DNA from: Alphaproteobacteria bacterium
Lineage (GTDB): Bacteria > Pseudomonadota > Alphaproteobacteria > UBA6615
Direction of reading: 5' to 3'
NCBI GenBank assembly: GCA_017643325.1
Contig: JAEPNS010000040.1
Span: 1-13,120 of the forward strand
DNA length: 13,120 bases
Position numbers and translations under genes: made by a program. Every line of letters begins with the position of its first letter. Position 1 is the stretch's first letter. This document shows positions 5,458-13,120 of this stretch, piece by piece. The notes under the pieces were generated by a model. It had not been told where the DNA came from. It ran no database searches and was given only the letters and a program-made list of their open reading frames with translations.

Positions 5458-6459
5458 ATGAACATGCGTTTGATTGCCCTCGTGCTCGTCGCGGTCATCG
5501 CGGCCGGCGGCGCTATCTTCGGCGCGAACACCTGGCTGGCGAACCAACGCGCGGAACTTGAAGCCGCGAAGCGGAACCAGGTCCAGGTGAAGAAAAATCA
5601 CACCCGCATTATCGTGGCAAAGAAGGCTCTTCCTGCCGGCACGCTGATCAAGAAAAACCAGCTGCGCTGGCAGGCGTGGCCCGATGCCGGTCTTTCCGAG
5701 GCCTATCTCGTGAATGGCGAGGTCAAGTTCGAGGACCTCGAGGGCACGGTCGTGCGTCTCGGGATCGCGCCGGGCGAACCTCTCACAGAGGCCCGTGTTG
5801 TCCGGCCCGGCGAGCGGGGCTTCCTTGCCGCGGTGCTGCGACCTGGCTTTCGGGCGATCACGGTCGGCGTCAACACGACCAGTGGCATTGCCGGGTTTGT
5901 TTTCCCCGGCGACAAGGTGGACCTCATCCTGAGCCACAGCGTGGGTCGGGAGGGCAAGAATGGCCGTGTCCGCCGCGCGTCCGAGACGGTTCTGGCGGAC
6001 GTCCGCGTTCTGGCGATCGACCAGTCGACCAACGACCAGGCGGAGAAACCGAACCCGGCAAAGAACGTCACCCTGGAGGTCACGCCGAAGCAGGCGGAGA
6101 TCGTGTCGCTCATTTCGGACATCGGCCGGCTGTCTCTCAGCCTGCGCAGCCTGCAGCAGGACGAAGGTGCGATCGATGGGGTCGCGGACACCGGGGACGC
6201 TGTGAACGAAGCGGCTGAGCCCGAACTGAACCCTGTGCTCGCGAGCCTGATTGCCGGCGAAGAGCCGGAGCGCAGTCTTGGACACACCTGGGACAGCGAG
6301 GTCAGCCGGTTGCTCAAGGCTCCGCGCTCGAACGCCAACCGTCACCGTGTACAGGTCGTGCGCGGCGGGCAGGCTGCGTTTGTGGAATTCAGCCGCAGCG
6401 GTTCCGTCGAAAGCGTCGATCTCGAGGAAACCGGCGAGGACACGGAGGGCGGGCAATGA
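5458..6459 (+). CDS. cpaB: CpaB/RcpC Flp pilus assembly protein (SAF domain)
   Basis: This periplasmic protein, anchored in the inner membrane, is thought to work with the CpaC secretin. Of 333 residues, 4-24 form a transmembrane anchor. A SAF-like domain starts at about 50 (RIIVAKKALPAGTLIKKNQLRW), and the RcpC/CpaB core follows: GTVVRLGIAPGEPLTEARVV, RAITVGVNTTSGIAGFVFPGDKVDL and VTLEVTPKQAEIVSLISDIGRLSLSLRS. The C-terminus after about 220 is acidic and less conserved. CGGAG precedes the ATG by 9 bases. It starts 15 bases after cpaA, and its stop overlaps the cpaC start (ATGA at 6456-6459). Confidence 0.93.
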   Translation: MNMRLIALVLVAVIAAGGAIFGANTWLANQRAELEAAKRNQVQVKKNHTRIIVAKKALPAGTLIKKNQLRWQAWPDAGLSEAYLVNGEVKFEDLEGTVVRLGIAPGEPLTEARVVRPGERGFLAAVLRPGFRAITVGVNTTSGIAGFVFPGDKVDLILSHSVGREGKNGRVRRASETVLADVRVLAIDQSTNDQAEKPNPAKNVTLEVTPKQAEIVSLISDIGRLSLSLRSLQQDEGAIDGVADTGDAVNEAAEPELNPVLASLIAGEEPERSLGHTWDSEVSRLLKAPRSNANRHRVQVVRGGQAAFVEFSRSGSVESVDLEETGEDTEGGQ

Positions 6460-7883
6460 TCATTTTCTGGATGAGGCGTTTCGCACCCGTCGTCGGCCTG
6501 ATCACGGCGATGACCATGTTCCTCCTGACCATGGCGGGCACGCAGGCACTGGCCCAGACGAGCGTGCGCACGGTCGGGCCGGGAATCGAGACCATCGAGA
6601 TCGAGGTCAACAAGGGTGCCTTGGTGCGCCTGCCCGAGCCGGCCTCCGCCGTGTTCGTTGCGAACCCGGACTATGCGGATATCTCGATGAAATCGCCGAC
6701 GCTCGTGTACGTCATGGCGAAACGCACAGGTGAAACGTCGCTGTTCGCGCTCGACTCCCGGGATTCCGTGCTGGCGAACGTGAACCTGATGGTCACCCAC
6801 AATGTCAGCGCGTTGAGCGCGTCCCTGCGGTCGATCATGCCCGACACGGCTATCGAGGCCAGGTCGGTCCCGGGTGGCCTGATGCTCGCCGGGCTCGTGA
6901 ATTCCGCCACCGAATCCGAGGAGGCGCGCCGGATCGCGGCACGGTTCCTGGCCGAGAACGAGGTGGTCGTGAACCAGATCCGCGTCATCGGCCCGAACCA
7001 GGTGAATCTGCAGGTGCGTATCGCCGAGGTCTCGCGCGATGTTCTCAAGCGTCTCGGGTTCAACTTCGATGTCCTTGCGGATGTGGGCGCCTTTTCGTTC
7101 GGGCTGGCCTCCGGCCGCCAATTCCTCAACACCGCGCGCACGCTGGTGACCGGCCTGCCGGACACCGGGCTCGCGCAGGCGAACTACATCACCGACTCCC
7201 TCGATGTCGCGGGCGTGGTCGACGCGCTTGAGACCGAAGGGCTGATCTCTTTGCTGGCAGAGCCGAACCTGACGGCATTGTCCGGCGAGACGGCGAGCTT
7301 TCTTGCCGGCGGCGAGTTTCCGGTGCCCGTCGTCGACGATGACGGTGAAATCAGCGTGACCTTCAAGCCGTTCGGCGTATCGCTGGCCTTCACGCCGACG
7401 ATCCTGGGCGCTGAGCGCATCAGCCTGAAGGTCCTGCCGGAGGTCAGCGCGCTGTCATCGTCAGGTGCGGTCAACGTGAACGGTCTCAACATCCCGGCGC
7501 TCACGACACGGCGCGCGAACACCACCGTCGAACTCGGCAGCGGACAGAGCTTCGCGATTGCGGGGCTGCTGCAGGCCGACAGCAACCAGAATGTCAACGA
7601 GTTCCCCGGGCTTGCCGATATCCCGATCCTGGGAGCGCTGTTCCGCTCCACGGAATTCAACCGCCAGGAAACCGAGCTCGTAATCATCGTCACGCCCTAT
7701 CTCGTGCGGCCTGTCTCGACCAACGCGCTTCTGGCGCCAACGGACGGCTTCGAGATTCCCGACGATTTCGACCGGGTGATGAAGGGCGAAACCCAGCGGC
7801 AGAAGGCAGCGCCGAGCGAACGCGTGGTGCAGACACCGGACTATGCGGGCGATCTCGGCGCCGGCGGATTCCAGATCGATTGA
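6456..7883 (+). CDS. cpaC: CpaC/RcpA outer-membrane secretin
   Basis: This protein forms the outer-membrane channel for the Flp pilus. The 475-residue product has a signal peptide of about 33 residues ending near ALA-Q. An N-terminal pilus/secretin domain follows (ETIEIEVNKGALVRLPEPAS, VFVANPDYADI), then a BON-like region (about 115-180), and the secretin domain from about 182. Signatures seen are EPNLTALSGETASFLAGGEF (269-288), VELGSGQSFAIAGLLQ (358-373), and PGLADIPILGALFRS with ETELVIIVTPYLV (384-417). GGAGG lies 8 bases upstream of the ATG at 6456; an ATG at 6471 (residue 6) is a less likely start. It is coupled to cpaB by an ATGA overlap. Confidence 0.95.
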   Translation: MIIFWMRRFAPVVGLITAMTMFLLTMAGTQALAQTSVRTVGPGIETIEIEVNKGALVRLPEPASAVFVANPDYADISMKSPTLVYVMAKRTGETSLFALDSRDSVLANVNLMVTHNVSALSASLRSIMPDTAIEARSVPGGLMLAGLVNSATESEEARRIAARFLAENEVVVNQIRVIGPNQVNLQVRIAEVSRDVLKRLGFNFDVLADVGAFSFGLASGRQFLNTARTLVTGLPDTGLAQANYITDSLDVAGVVDALETEGLISLLAEPNLTALSGETASFLAGGEFPVPVVDDDGEISVTFKPFGVSLAFTPTILGAERISLKVLPEVSALSSSGAVNVNGLNIPALTTRRANTTVELGSGQSFAIAGLLQADSNQNVNEFPGLADIPILGALFRSTEFNRQETELVIIVTPYLVRPVSTNALLAPTDGFEIPDDFDRVMKGETQRQKAAPSERVVQTPDYAGDLGAGGFQID

Positions 7884-7893
7884 GGCAAGAACT

Positions 7894-8571
7894 ATGCGAC
7901 GCACACGAACCCTCAAACCCCGGCGCATTTTTACCCGCCGGAAGTACCGGATCCACGCGCTGCTCGTGGCGGCCGCCGCAATCGTGACCGGTTGCGCACA
8001 GGACCTGTCGGACTACTCGGCGGCCCAGTCCGCCAAGGATATCCAGGTCCGCTGGGTTTCGGTCGACCACCCGGTGCTGTTCGACCCCGGCTCCAGCGTT
8101 CTTTCGGACAGCGAAAGGTTCCGGCTGGATGCCTTTGTGGCAGGGCTCGCCTTGCGCGACAGCGACCGCTTTGTCGTCGATGTCGCGAGCGCGGATCGTC
8201 TCGCAGGGGCACGAGCAAACGCGATCGTGCAGAGGTTGCGCCAGCACAAGCCCGGTGCCCGGGCAGCGCAGGTGTCGCAAGGACAGGCACCGGCACGCGG
8301 CGTGCGGCTCGTCGTCGGGCGGTATGTCGCTCTGCCGCCCAATTGCCCGGACTGGTCGCGCCCGTCGGCGTCCAATCCGGGTAATGTCAATGACAGCAAC
8401 TTTGGCTGTTCCCGGGCGACAAACCTGAGCCTGATGATCGCGGATCCGGCCGACCTGGTGCGCGGCCGCAATCTCGCGCCGGGTGACGGCGAGGCGCTGT
8501 CGCTCGGTATCCGGCGCTATCGCGCTGGCCAGGTCCGTAATCCGGCCGTCATCGAGACGAATGACGAGTGA
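7894..8571 (+). CDS. cpaD: CpaD pilus-assembly lipoprotein
   Basis: This outer-membrane lipoprotein is associated with the secretin. The start ATG at 7894 lies 10 bases after cpaC; an in-frame ATG at 7843 inside cpaC would place extra residues before an already complete signal peptide and is rejected. The 225-residue protein begins with a basic stretch (RRTRTLKPRRIFTRRK), then a hydrophobic core and the lipobox IVTGC with C34. The CpaD family hallmarks are present: VLFDPGSSVLSDSERFRLDAF, then CPDWSRPSASNPGN, NSNFGC-like DSNFGC, and NLSLMIADPADLVRGR. No clear Shine-Dalgarno is seen, so coupling to cpaC is likely. Confidence 0.9.
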   Translation: MRRTRTLKPRRIFTRRKYRIHALLVAAAAIVTGCAQDLSDYSAAQSAKDIQVRWVSVDHPVLFDPGSSVLSDSERFRLDAFVAGLALRDSDRFVVDVASADRLAGARANAIVQRLRQHKPGARAAQVSQGQAPARGVRLVVGRYVALPPNCPDWSRPSASNPGNVNDSNFGCSRATNLSLMIADPADLVRGRNLAPGDGEALSLGIRRYRAGQVRNPAVIETNDE

Positions 8572-9785
8572 TGTCGGTCGCTGCTCTCGATACACGCCGG
8601 GATTCCGGGGTCAGCCTCGCCGCCTTCGCTGCGGACGCGGAGACGGCCGGTCTCATAGACCGGGTGGCCAGCTTTCATTGGCCCGGTGCAACGGTGCTCG
8701 AAGGAGGACTGGGCGCGGCGGCTACCTATCTCGGCCAGACGCGCGCGCCGGACCTTCTTGTGGTGGATCTGGGCGACAGTCCGGAGCCGCTTGAGGAGCT
8801 TCTGACCCTCGCGGATTCCTGTGAGCCGACGACCCAGGTAGTCGCGCTCGGCACGGTCAACGATTTGGGCCTGTACAAGCAGTTCGTTGCCGCGGGTGTG
8901 GCTGACTATCTGGTCAAGCCCGTCAACGCCGACGAACTCGAGACCGCGTTGCTCGCGGCGGCGTTCCGGGAACATCAGCAGGATGACCCCGCCGATGTGC
9001 CGCTGGGAAAGGTGATCGTCACCATCGGTGCACGCGGCGGTGCCGGGGCGACGACGGTCGCGACAAACGGGGCGTGGACCCTCGCCGAGGAGTTCGGCCA
9101 GAAGGTCGTGCTCGTGGATCTCGACCTGCAGTTCGGTTCGACTGCGCTGTCTCTCGATGTGGTCCCCGCGGGCGGAATGATCGAGACATTGCGCAACCCG
9201 GACCGGGTTGACGGCCTGTTCATGGCCAGCGCGCTGGTGCCGAAAACGCCGAACTTCTCGATCCTCGCGGCCGAGGAAGATATCGGTCGCGACGCGAGCT
9301 TCAATGCTGCCGGCGCCGACCGGCTTGTCGCCGAACTTCGTCGCAGCTTCGGCTGGGTCTGGGTCGACCTGCCGCGCGCGCTGTGTCACCTGAATGCCGG
9401 TCTTCTGACCGAGGCCTCGCATGTCCAGATCGTGTCCGACCTGTCGCTTGTCGGGATGCGCGATACCATGCGCATCGCGAATTTCTGCGACGGTCTGAAC
9501 CGGGAAGCGGAAATCGGCGTTGTCCTGAACCGTATCGGCAAGGCGGGCGCGATCTCGGCCGCGCAATTCGCCAAGGGTGTCCCGAAGCCGGTCATCGCGC
9601 GTCTGCCGGACGATCCCAAGGCCGTGAACGCCGCAACGTCCGGCAAGCCACTGGCGGAGGTCGCGGGTCGCGGCAAGCTGACCAGGGCGGTGCGACAGAT
9701 CGTGGAGGATATCGCACCGCATCCCGAGAAACGCCGGGCCCTGCTGCTGCCGTTCCGGCGGAGGGATGAGGAGGACGACGGATGA
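8571..9785 (+). CDS. cpaE: CpaE/TadZ, receiver-like plus ParA/MinD-like ATPase
   Basis: This protein localises the Tad machinery, often at a pole. It has 404 residues. The first 135 form a receiver-like domain: PDLLVVDLGD carries the likely acceptor Asp and YLVKPVNADE carries the conserved Lys, but the usual acidic pair at strand 1 is not clear. Then comes a MinD/ParA-type domain: a deviant Walker A at 153-162 (GARGGAGATT), VVLVDLDLQFG, WVWVDLPR, and VVLNRIGK. Both usual lysines of the deviant P-loop are absent (R and A), as in other TadZ/CpaE proteins. The ATG at 8571 overlaps the cpaD stop (TGATG); a GTG at 8568 is the alternative. Confidence 0.92.
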   Translation: MSVAALDTRRDSGVSLAAFAADAETAGLIDRVASFHWPGATVLEGGLGAAATYLGQTRAPDLLVVDLGDSPEPLEELLTLADSCEPTTQVVALGTVNDLGLYKQFVAAGVADYLVKPVNADELETALLAAAFREHQQDDPADVPLGKVIVTIGARGGAGATTVATNGAWTLAEEFGQKVVLVDLDLQFGSTALSLDVVPAGGMIETLRNPDRVDGLFMASALVPKTPNFSILAAEEDIGRDASFNAAGADRLVAELRRSFGWVWVDLPRALCHLNAGLLTEASHVQIVSDLSLVGMRDTMRIANFCDGLNREAEIGVVLNRIGKAGAISAAQFAKGVPKPVIARLPDDPKAVNAATSGKPLAEVAGRGKLTRAVRQIVEDIAPHPEKRRALLLPFRRRDEEDDG

Positions 9786-11458
9786 GCTTCGGCCGGAAAT
9801 CCGAATTGTTTCCGGCCGCGCCAGCTCGCTTGAGAGAAAACGTGGTTGCGTTCGCCGATGCCGGCACAACTGCAGTCGGGGACGAAGCCCCGGGCGTCGC
9901 GGAGCGGCTCGCCATGGTGGAAGCGGTCGTTGGTGCGATTGAGGATGGTCCGGAGGGCGCGCGCCTTTCCGACGCATCGCGCGGCGAGGTCGCGTCGATG
10001 GCGACGCGGATGGCGGAGGCGACGGGCGGGCGGGCCTTCAAGCGGCTGAACCCCATCGAGCAGCGTGATCTGATCACGCAGGTGGTCAACCGGGTCTACG
10101 TCGCCCCGGCGCGAGAGGCGCCGCCGGAATCTGAGCCGGAAGAGGCGCCGGTCGCCGAATACACGATCGACGACATCAAGACCGAGAAGCGCCAAGTCTC
10201 CAAGGTAGTGGAGGAGGCGCGGCGCAAGGTCCAGCCGGAACTGGTCGAGCGCATCGACGTCAGCACGGCGGTCACCCTGCCGCGCGACGAGCTGGAAGCA
10301 CAGATCGCCGATATCGTCACCGAAATCCTCCACGAGGAGAAGCTGCAGCTGAACCAGTTCGAGCAGCAGGACCTGGTCAAGGTGCTGCTCGACGAGATGC
10401 TCGGTCTCGGGCCGCTGGAGCCGCTGCTCGCGGACGAGGATATCACCGACATCATGGTCAACGGGTATGACCAGATCTATATCGAGCGGTTCGGTAAGCT
10501 GGAACTCACCGATGTCGCTTTCCGCGACAACAAGCATGTGATGAACATCGCCACGCGGATCGTCTCGCAGATCGGGCGGCGCGTCGACGAGACCAACCCG
10601 CTCGTGGATGCGCGCCTCGCGGACGGCAGCCGCGTCAACATCATCATTCCGCCGCTGGCGATCGACGGCCCGTCGATCTCGATCCGGAAGTTCGCGAAGA
10701 AGAAGATCACGCTCGACGTGATGGAGAGCCAGGCGAACCTCTCGACGCCCATGGCCAAGGTGCTGCGGATCGCCGCGCGGTCGCAGCTCAATATCCTGAT
10801 TTCCGGCGGGACGGGCTCGGGCAAGACGACCCTGCTCAACGCGCTGTCGCAGATGATCGACCATGGCGAGCGCGTCGTGACCATCGAGGACGCGGCGGAA
10901 CTCCAGCTCCAGCAGCCGCATGTCGTGCGGCTTGAGACGCGCCCAGCAAACCTGGAGGGGCACGGCGCGATCAGCATGCGCGATCTCGTCAAGAACGCGC
11001 TGCGCATGCGCCCCGACCGCATCATCCTGGGCGAGGTTCGCGGATCGGAGGCCGTCGACATGCTGCAGGCGATGAACACGGGCCATGAGGGCTCGATGTG
11101 CACGATCCATGCGAACCGGCCCCGCGAGGCGCTGACCCGGCTGGAGAACATGGTCGGGATGGCGGGCATCAACCTCCCGGCCAAGGCGGTGCGCACCCAG
11201 ATCGCGGCCGCGATCGACATGATCGTCCAGGTCAGCCGGATGCGCGACGGCGTGCGCCGGATCACCAGCATCATGGAGGTGGTCGGCATGGAGGGCGATA
11301 TCGTGACCACGCAGGAACTGTTCTCGTTCAAGTACGAGGGCGACGACCCGTCCGGCCGCCTCATCGGCACCTACGAGTACGGCAACGTGCGCCCGCACTT
11401 CATGACCAAGGCGGAATACTTCGGACTCGGGCGGGCGCTGAACGAGGCGCTGCAATGA
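9782..11458 (+). CDS. cpaF: CpaF/TadA secretion ATPase
   Basis: This cytoplasmic hexameric ATPase drives Flp pilus assembly. The 558-residue product is longer than the usual 430-500. The core starts at about 165: EQQDLVKVLLDEMLGLGPLEPLL, DITDIMVNGYDQIYIERFGKL, and FRDNKHVMNIATRIVSQIGRRVDE. Walker A is at 342-350 (GGTGSGKTT), an Asp box at RVVTIEDAAELQL, Walker B at RIILGEVRGSEA (413-424), and a His box at CTIHANRPREAL. An N-terminal extension of about 160 residues includes a stretch (64-106) that looks like a copy of 165-207. AGGAGG lies about 8 bases upstream, and the start overlaps the cpaE stop (ATGA). Confidence 0.95.
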   Translation: MSFGRKSELFPAAPARLRENVVAFADAGTTAVGDEAPGVAERLAMVEAVVGAIEDGPEGARLSDASRGEVASMATRMAEATGGRAFKRLNPIEQRDLITQVVNRVYVAPAREAPPESEPEEAPVAEYTIDDIKTEKRQVSKVVEEARRKVQPELVERIDVSTAVTLPRDELEAQIADIVTEILHEEKLQLNQFEQQDLVKVLLDEMLGLGPLEPLLADEDITDIMVNGYDQIYIERFGKLELTDVAFRDNKHVMNIATRIVSQIGRRVDETNPLVDARLADGSRVNIIIPPLAIDGPSISIRKFAKKKITLDVMESQANLSTPMAKVLRIAARSQLNILISGGTGSGKTTLLNALSQMIDHGERVVTIEDAAELQLQQPHVVRLETRPANLEGHGAISMRDLVKNALRMRPDRIILGEVRGSEAVDMLQAMNTGHEGSMCTIHANRPREALTRLENMVGMAGINLPAKAVRTQIAAAIDMIVQVSRMRDGVRRITSIMEVVGMEGDIVTTQELFSFKYEGDDPSGRLIGTYEYGNVRPHFMTKAEYFGLGRALNEALQ

Positions 11459-12465
11459 CGATGAGCACCATGTTCGGGACCTACGACCCCGGGGTATTGC
11501 TGATGATCGCGGGCCTGGCCGTTGCCGTGGCGGCGGTCGTCCTGTTTGGCGGTATCATGGTATTCGGCGGGCAGCGGCAGACTAACCGCCGGCTCAACGA
11601 GATCGCGCAACGCTGGCAGCCGAACGCGTCAGCGCCCGGTGCCCCGACCGTGCGCATTTCCCAGAAGGACAGCTCGCTGCCGTCCGTCGACAAGCTCCTG
11701 AAACAGCTCCTGCCGCGGCGCGACATGCTGCGCCGGCGGCTGCGCAAGACCGGATACGGGATCAGCGTCGGCCAGTATGTGATGAGCTGCGTGGCCGTGG
11801 GAGCCGTATCGGGCCTCATCCAGGTCTTCTTCTTTGGCGTCGCTGCACCGGTCGCGATCCTCGGCGCGGTCGCCAGCGGGCTCGCGTTACCGCACATGAC
11901 CGTCGGCTGGCTCGGCCTGCGGCGGCAGAAGAAGTTCACGTCCCAGTTCCCGGAGGCGATCGACCTGATCGTGCGCGGGTTGCGTTCGGGCCTGCCGGTT
12001 ATCGAATCCATCATGACCGTGGCCCAGGAAATGCCGAAACCCGTGGGCGAGGAATTTCGCACGATCGCGGATGCCGTGCGCTTCGGCCAGACTCTCGAGG
12101 ACGCGTTGTGGGACGCGGTGCCGCGGATCGACACGCCCGAGTTCAAGTTCTTCGTCGTCGCGATCGCCGTTCAGCGCGAGACCGGCGGCAACCTCGCCGA
12201 AACCCTCGAAAACCTGTCCGACGTGCTGCGCAAGCGCCGCCAGATGAAGAAGCGGATCAAGGCCATGGCGTCCGAACCGAAGGCCAGCGCGTGGATCCTC
12301 GGCTGCCTGCCGTTCATCATGTTCGCGATCATCTTCTTCGTGAACACCGGCTACGTGATGACGCTCTTCACGGACCCGCGCGGGCCTACGCTGATCGGGT
12401 TCGGCCTGCTGAGCCAGTTCATCGGCATCGCGATCATGGCGAAGATGGTGAGGTTCGAGATATGA
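11455..12465 (+). CDS. tadB: TadB inner-membrane platform protein
   Basis: This is one of two GspF-like platform proteins of the pilus machine. The 336-residue protein has a membrane segment at about 13-38, two more at about 107-128 and 130-148, and C-terminal segments at about 279-299 and 312-329. The cytoplasmic T2SSF domain lies between: FPEAIDLIVRGLRSGLPVIES, FGQTLEDALWDAVPRIDTPEF, and the hallmark AVQRETGGNLAETLENLSDVLR. GAGG lies about 7 bases upstream of the ATG at 11455, which overlaps the cpaF stop. The frame is open back to 11098 inside cpaF, but that part is a shadow. Confidence 0.94.
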   Translation: MTMSTMFGTYDPGVLLMIAGLAVAVAAVVLFGGIMVFGGQRQTNRRLNEIAQRWQPNASAPGAPTVRISQKDSSLPSVDKLLKQLLPRRDMLRRRLRKTGYGISVGQYVMSCVAVGAVSGLIQVFFFGVAAPVAILGAVASGLALPHMTVGWLGLRRQKKFTSQFPEAIDLIVRGLRSGLPVIESIMTVAQEMPKPVGEEFRTIADAVRFGQTLEDALWDAVPRIDTPEFKFFVVAIAVQRETGGNLAETLENLSDVLRKRRQMKKRIKAMASEPKASAWILGCLPFIMFAIIFFVNTGYVMTLFTDPRGPTLIGFGLLSQFIGIAIMAKMVRFEI

Positions 12466-13120
12466 CCCCGGCCGAACTGCTCCCGATCCCCATGGAGGAG
12501 GCGGTGGTCTGGCTCGCCGGGCTGTCCGCATTGTCGGCCGTGCTTGCGGTCTGGCTCGGCCTGGTCGCGCCACGCCCCATTCGCGCGCGGATGAAGTCGC
12601 TGTCCGACCGCCGCGTCGCCCTCCAGCGCGCGCGCCTGACACCGCGTTCGCACCCGATGCGCATTCGCGGCCTCAACATCGCGACGGGCGTGGTCGACCG
12701 GCTGCGGCTGCTCCAGTCGAGCCAGGCCCGGCGCATCGGCGAGAAACTGCTGCAGGCGGGCTGGCGGGGCAAGGACGCGATGGTCCTCTACCTGTTCCTG
12801 AAGTTCGCGCTGCCGCTGGTGTTCGGCCTCGTCGCGGTCCTGTTCCTGTACATCCTGCCGGTGGCGGAAATCCCGGACATGACGCGGCTGATGTTCGCGC
12901 TCTTCGCCGTGCTGATCGGGGCCTACGTGCCCGATGTCTTCACGGCGAACACGATCTCGCGCCGGCGCCAGAAGATCACCAAAGCAATGCCCGACGGGCT
13001 GGACCTGATGGTGATCTGCGCGGAGGCGGGGCTGAGCCTCGACGCGGCGCTCGAGCGGGTCGGGCGCGAGCTTCGCCAGTCCTGGCCCGAATTCGCCGAC
13101 GAGATCAGCCTGACCTCCAT
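12462..13120 (+). CDS. tadC: TadC inner-membrane platform protein (3' end cut by window edge)
   Basis: This is the second GspF-like platform protein, partner of TadB. About 219 codons are in the window and the family is usually about 320. Seen: an N-terminal membrane segment (about 14-33, VVWLAGLSALSAVLAVWLGL), a basic linker, KLLQAGWRGKDAM, two further membrane segments (about 110-132 and 140-158), then the T2SSF start: RRRQKITKAMPDGLDLMVIC followed by AEAGLSLDAALERVGREL. The ATG at 12462 overlaps the tadB stop (ATGA). The gene continues past the right edge. Confidence 0.93.
   Translation, partial: MTPAELLPIPMEEAVVWLAGLSALSAVLAVWLGLVAPRPIRARMKSLSDRRVALQRARLTPRSHPMRIRGLNIATGVVDRLRLLQSSQARRIGEKLLQAGWRGKDAMVLYLFLKFALPLVFGLVAVLFLYILPVAEIPDMTRLMFALFAVLIGAYVPDVFTANTISRRRQKITKAMPDGLDLMVICAEAGLSLDAALERVGRELRQSWPEFADEISLTS

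Noticed and set aside
5197..6456. 419-codon minus-strand ORF opposite cpaA/cpaB
   Set aside because: Antisense shadow of cpaB and the cpaA end; no domain or plausible start context.
11098..11454. Upstream extension of tadB into cpaF
   Set aside because: The extension overlaps the conserved CpaF C-terminal half in another frame and reads as low-complexity sequence; the ATG at 11455 with GAGG and an ATGA overlap fits the operon pattern.
9386..11455. 689-codon minus-strand ORF opposite cpaF and cpaE
   Set aside because: Antisense shadow: His/Arg/Asp-rich, without motifs, opposite genes with full Walker and secretion-ATPase signatures.
1..13120. CRISPR array, tRNA, rRNA, transposase or phage genes
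   Set aside because: No regularly spaced direct repeats, cloverleaf sequences or mobile-element proteins are visible; the window is explained by the SOS cassette and the Tad locus.

Overview
The window reads as chromosomal DNA of a high-GC alphaproteobacterium. Three features point there: an imuA-imuB mutagenesis pair under an alphaproteobacterial-type LexA box (GAAC-N7-GAAC), a CtrA-type box (TTAA-N7-TTAA) in front of the pilin gene, and the Caulobacter-like Tad/Cpa order flp(pilA)-cpaA-cpaB-cpaC-cpaD-cpaE-cpaF-tadB-tadC. The genus cannot be told from this sequence.

Left part (1-2546, minus strand): an SOS-controlled translesion-synthesis cassette. imuA starts with GTG at 2481 and overlaps imuB out of frame by 164 bp. 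imuB runs off the left edge close to its natural C-terminus; dnaE2 would be expected beyond the edge. A promoter with an overlapping LexA operator sits just upstream of imuA. imuA carries an AT-richer, palindrome-ended, in-frame insert of about 26 codons.

Middle (2547-4576): a short spacer with an imperfect palindrome resembling a dispersed repeat, then a minus-strand tadG-like gene (TadE/G-type N-terminus plus von Willebrand A domain). Its VWA domain contains a segment resembling a CBM5/12 (chitin-binding type 3) module. A 340-bp AT-rich divergent intergenic region follows, holding the CtrA box just upstream of the pilin gene.

Right part (4577-13120, plus strand): a Tad (Flp pilus, type IVc) assembly operon. 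flp encodes the pilin, here with an unusual TGGG-repeat tail, and is followed by a hairpin. After it come cpaA (prepilin peptidase), cpaB (periplasmic SAF protein), cpaC (outer-membrane secretin), cpaD (lipoprotein), cpaE (TadZ-like polar ATPase), cpaF (secretion ATPase), tadB and tadC (inner-membrane platform; tadC is cut by the right edge). Most junctions from cpaB onward are ATGA or TGATG overlaps, which suggests translational coupling. Together the products process pilin, polymerise it and pass it through the envelope; the divergent TadG-like protein is a likely surface or periplasmic partner. tadD, tadE and tadF are not in the window.

Most interesting points: the carbohydrate-binding-like insert in TadG, the repetitive Flp tail, the palindromic insert in imuA, the dual-coding imuA/imuB overlap, and an apparent internal duplication at the CpaF N-terminus. 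None of these proves a new system; the core is a recognisable Tad locus beside an SOS mutagenesis cassette.
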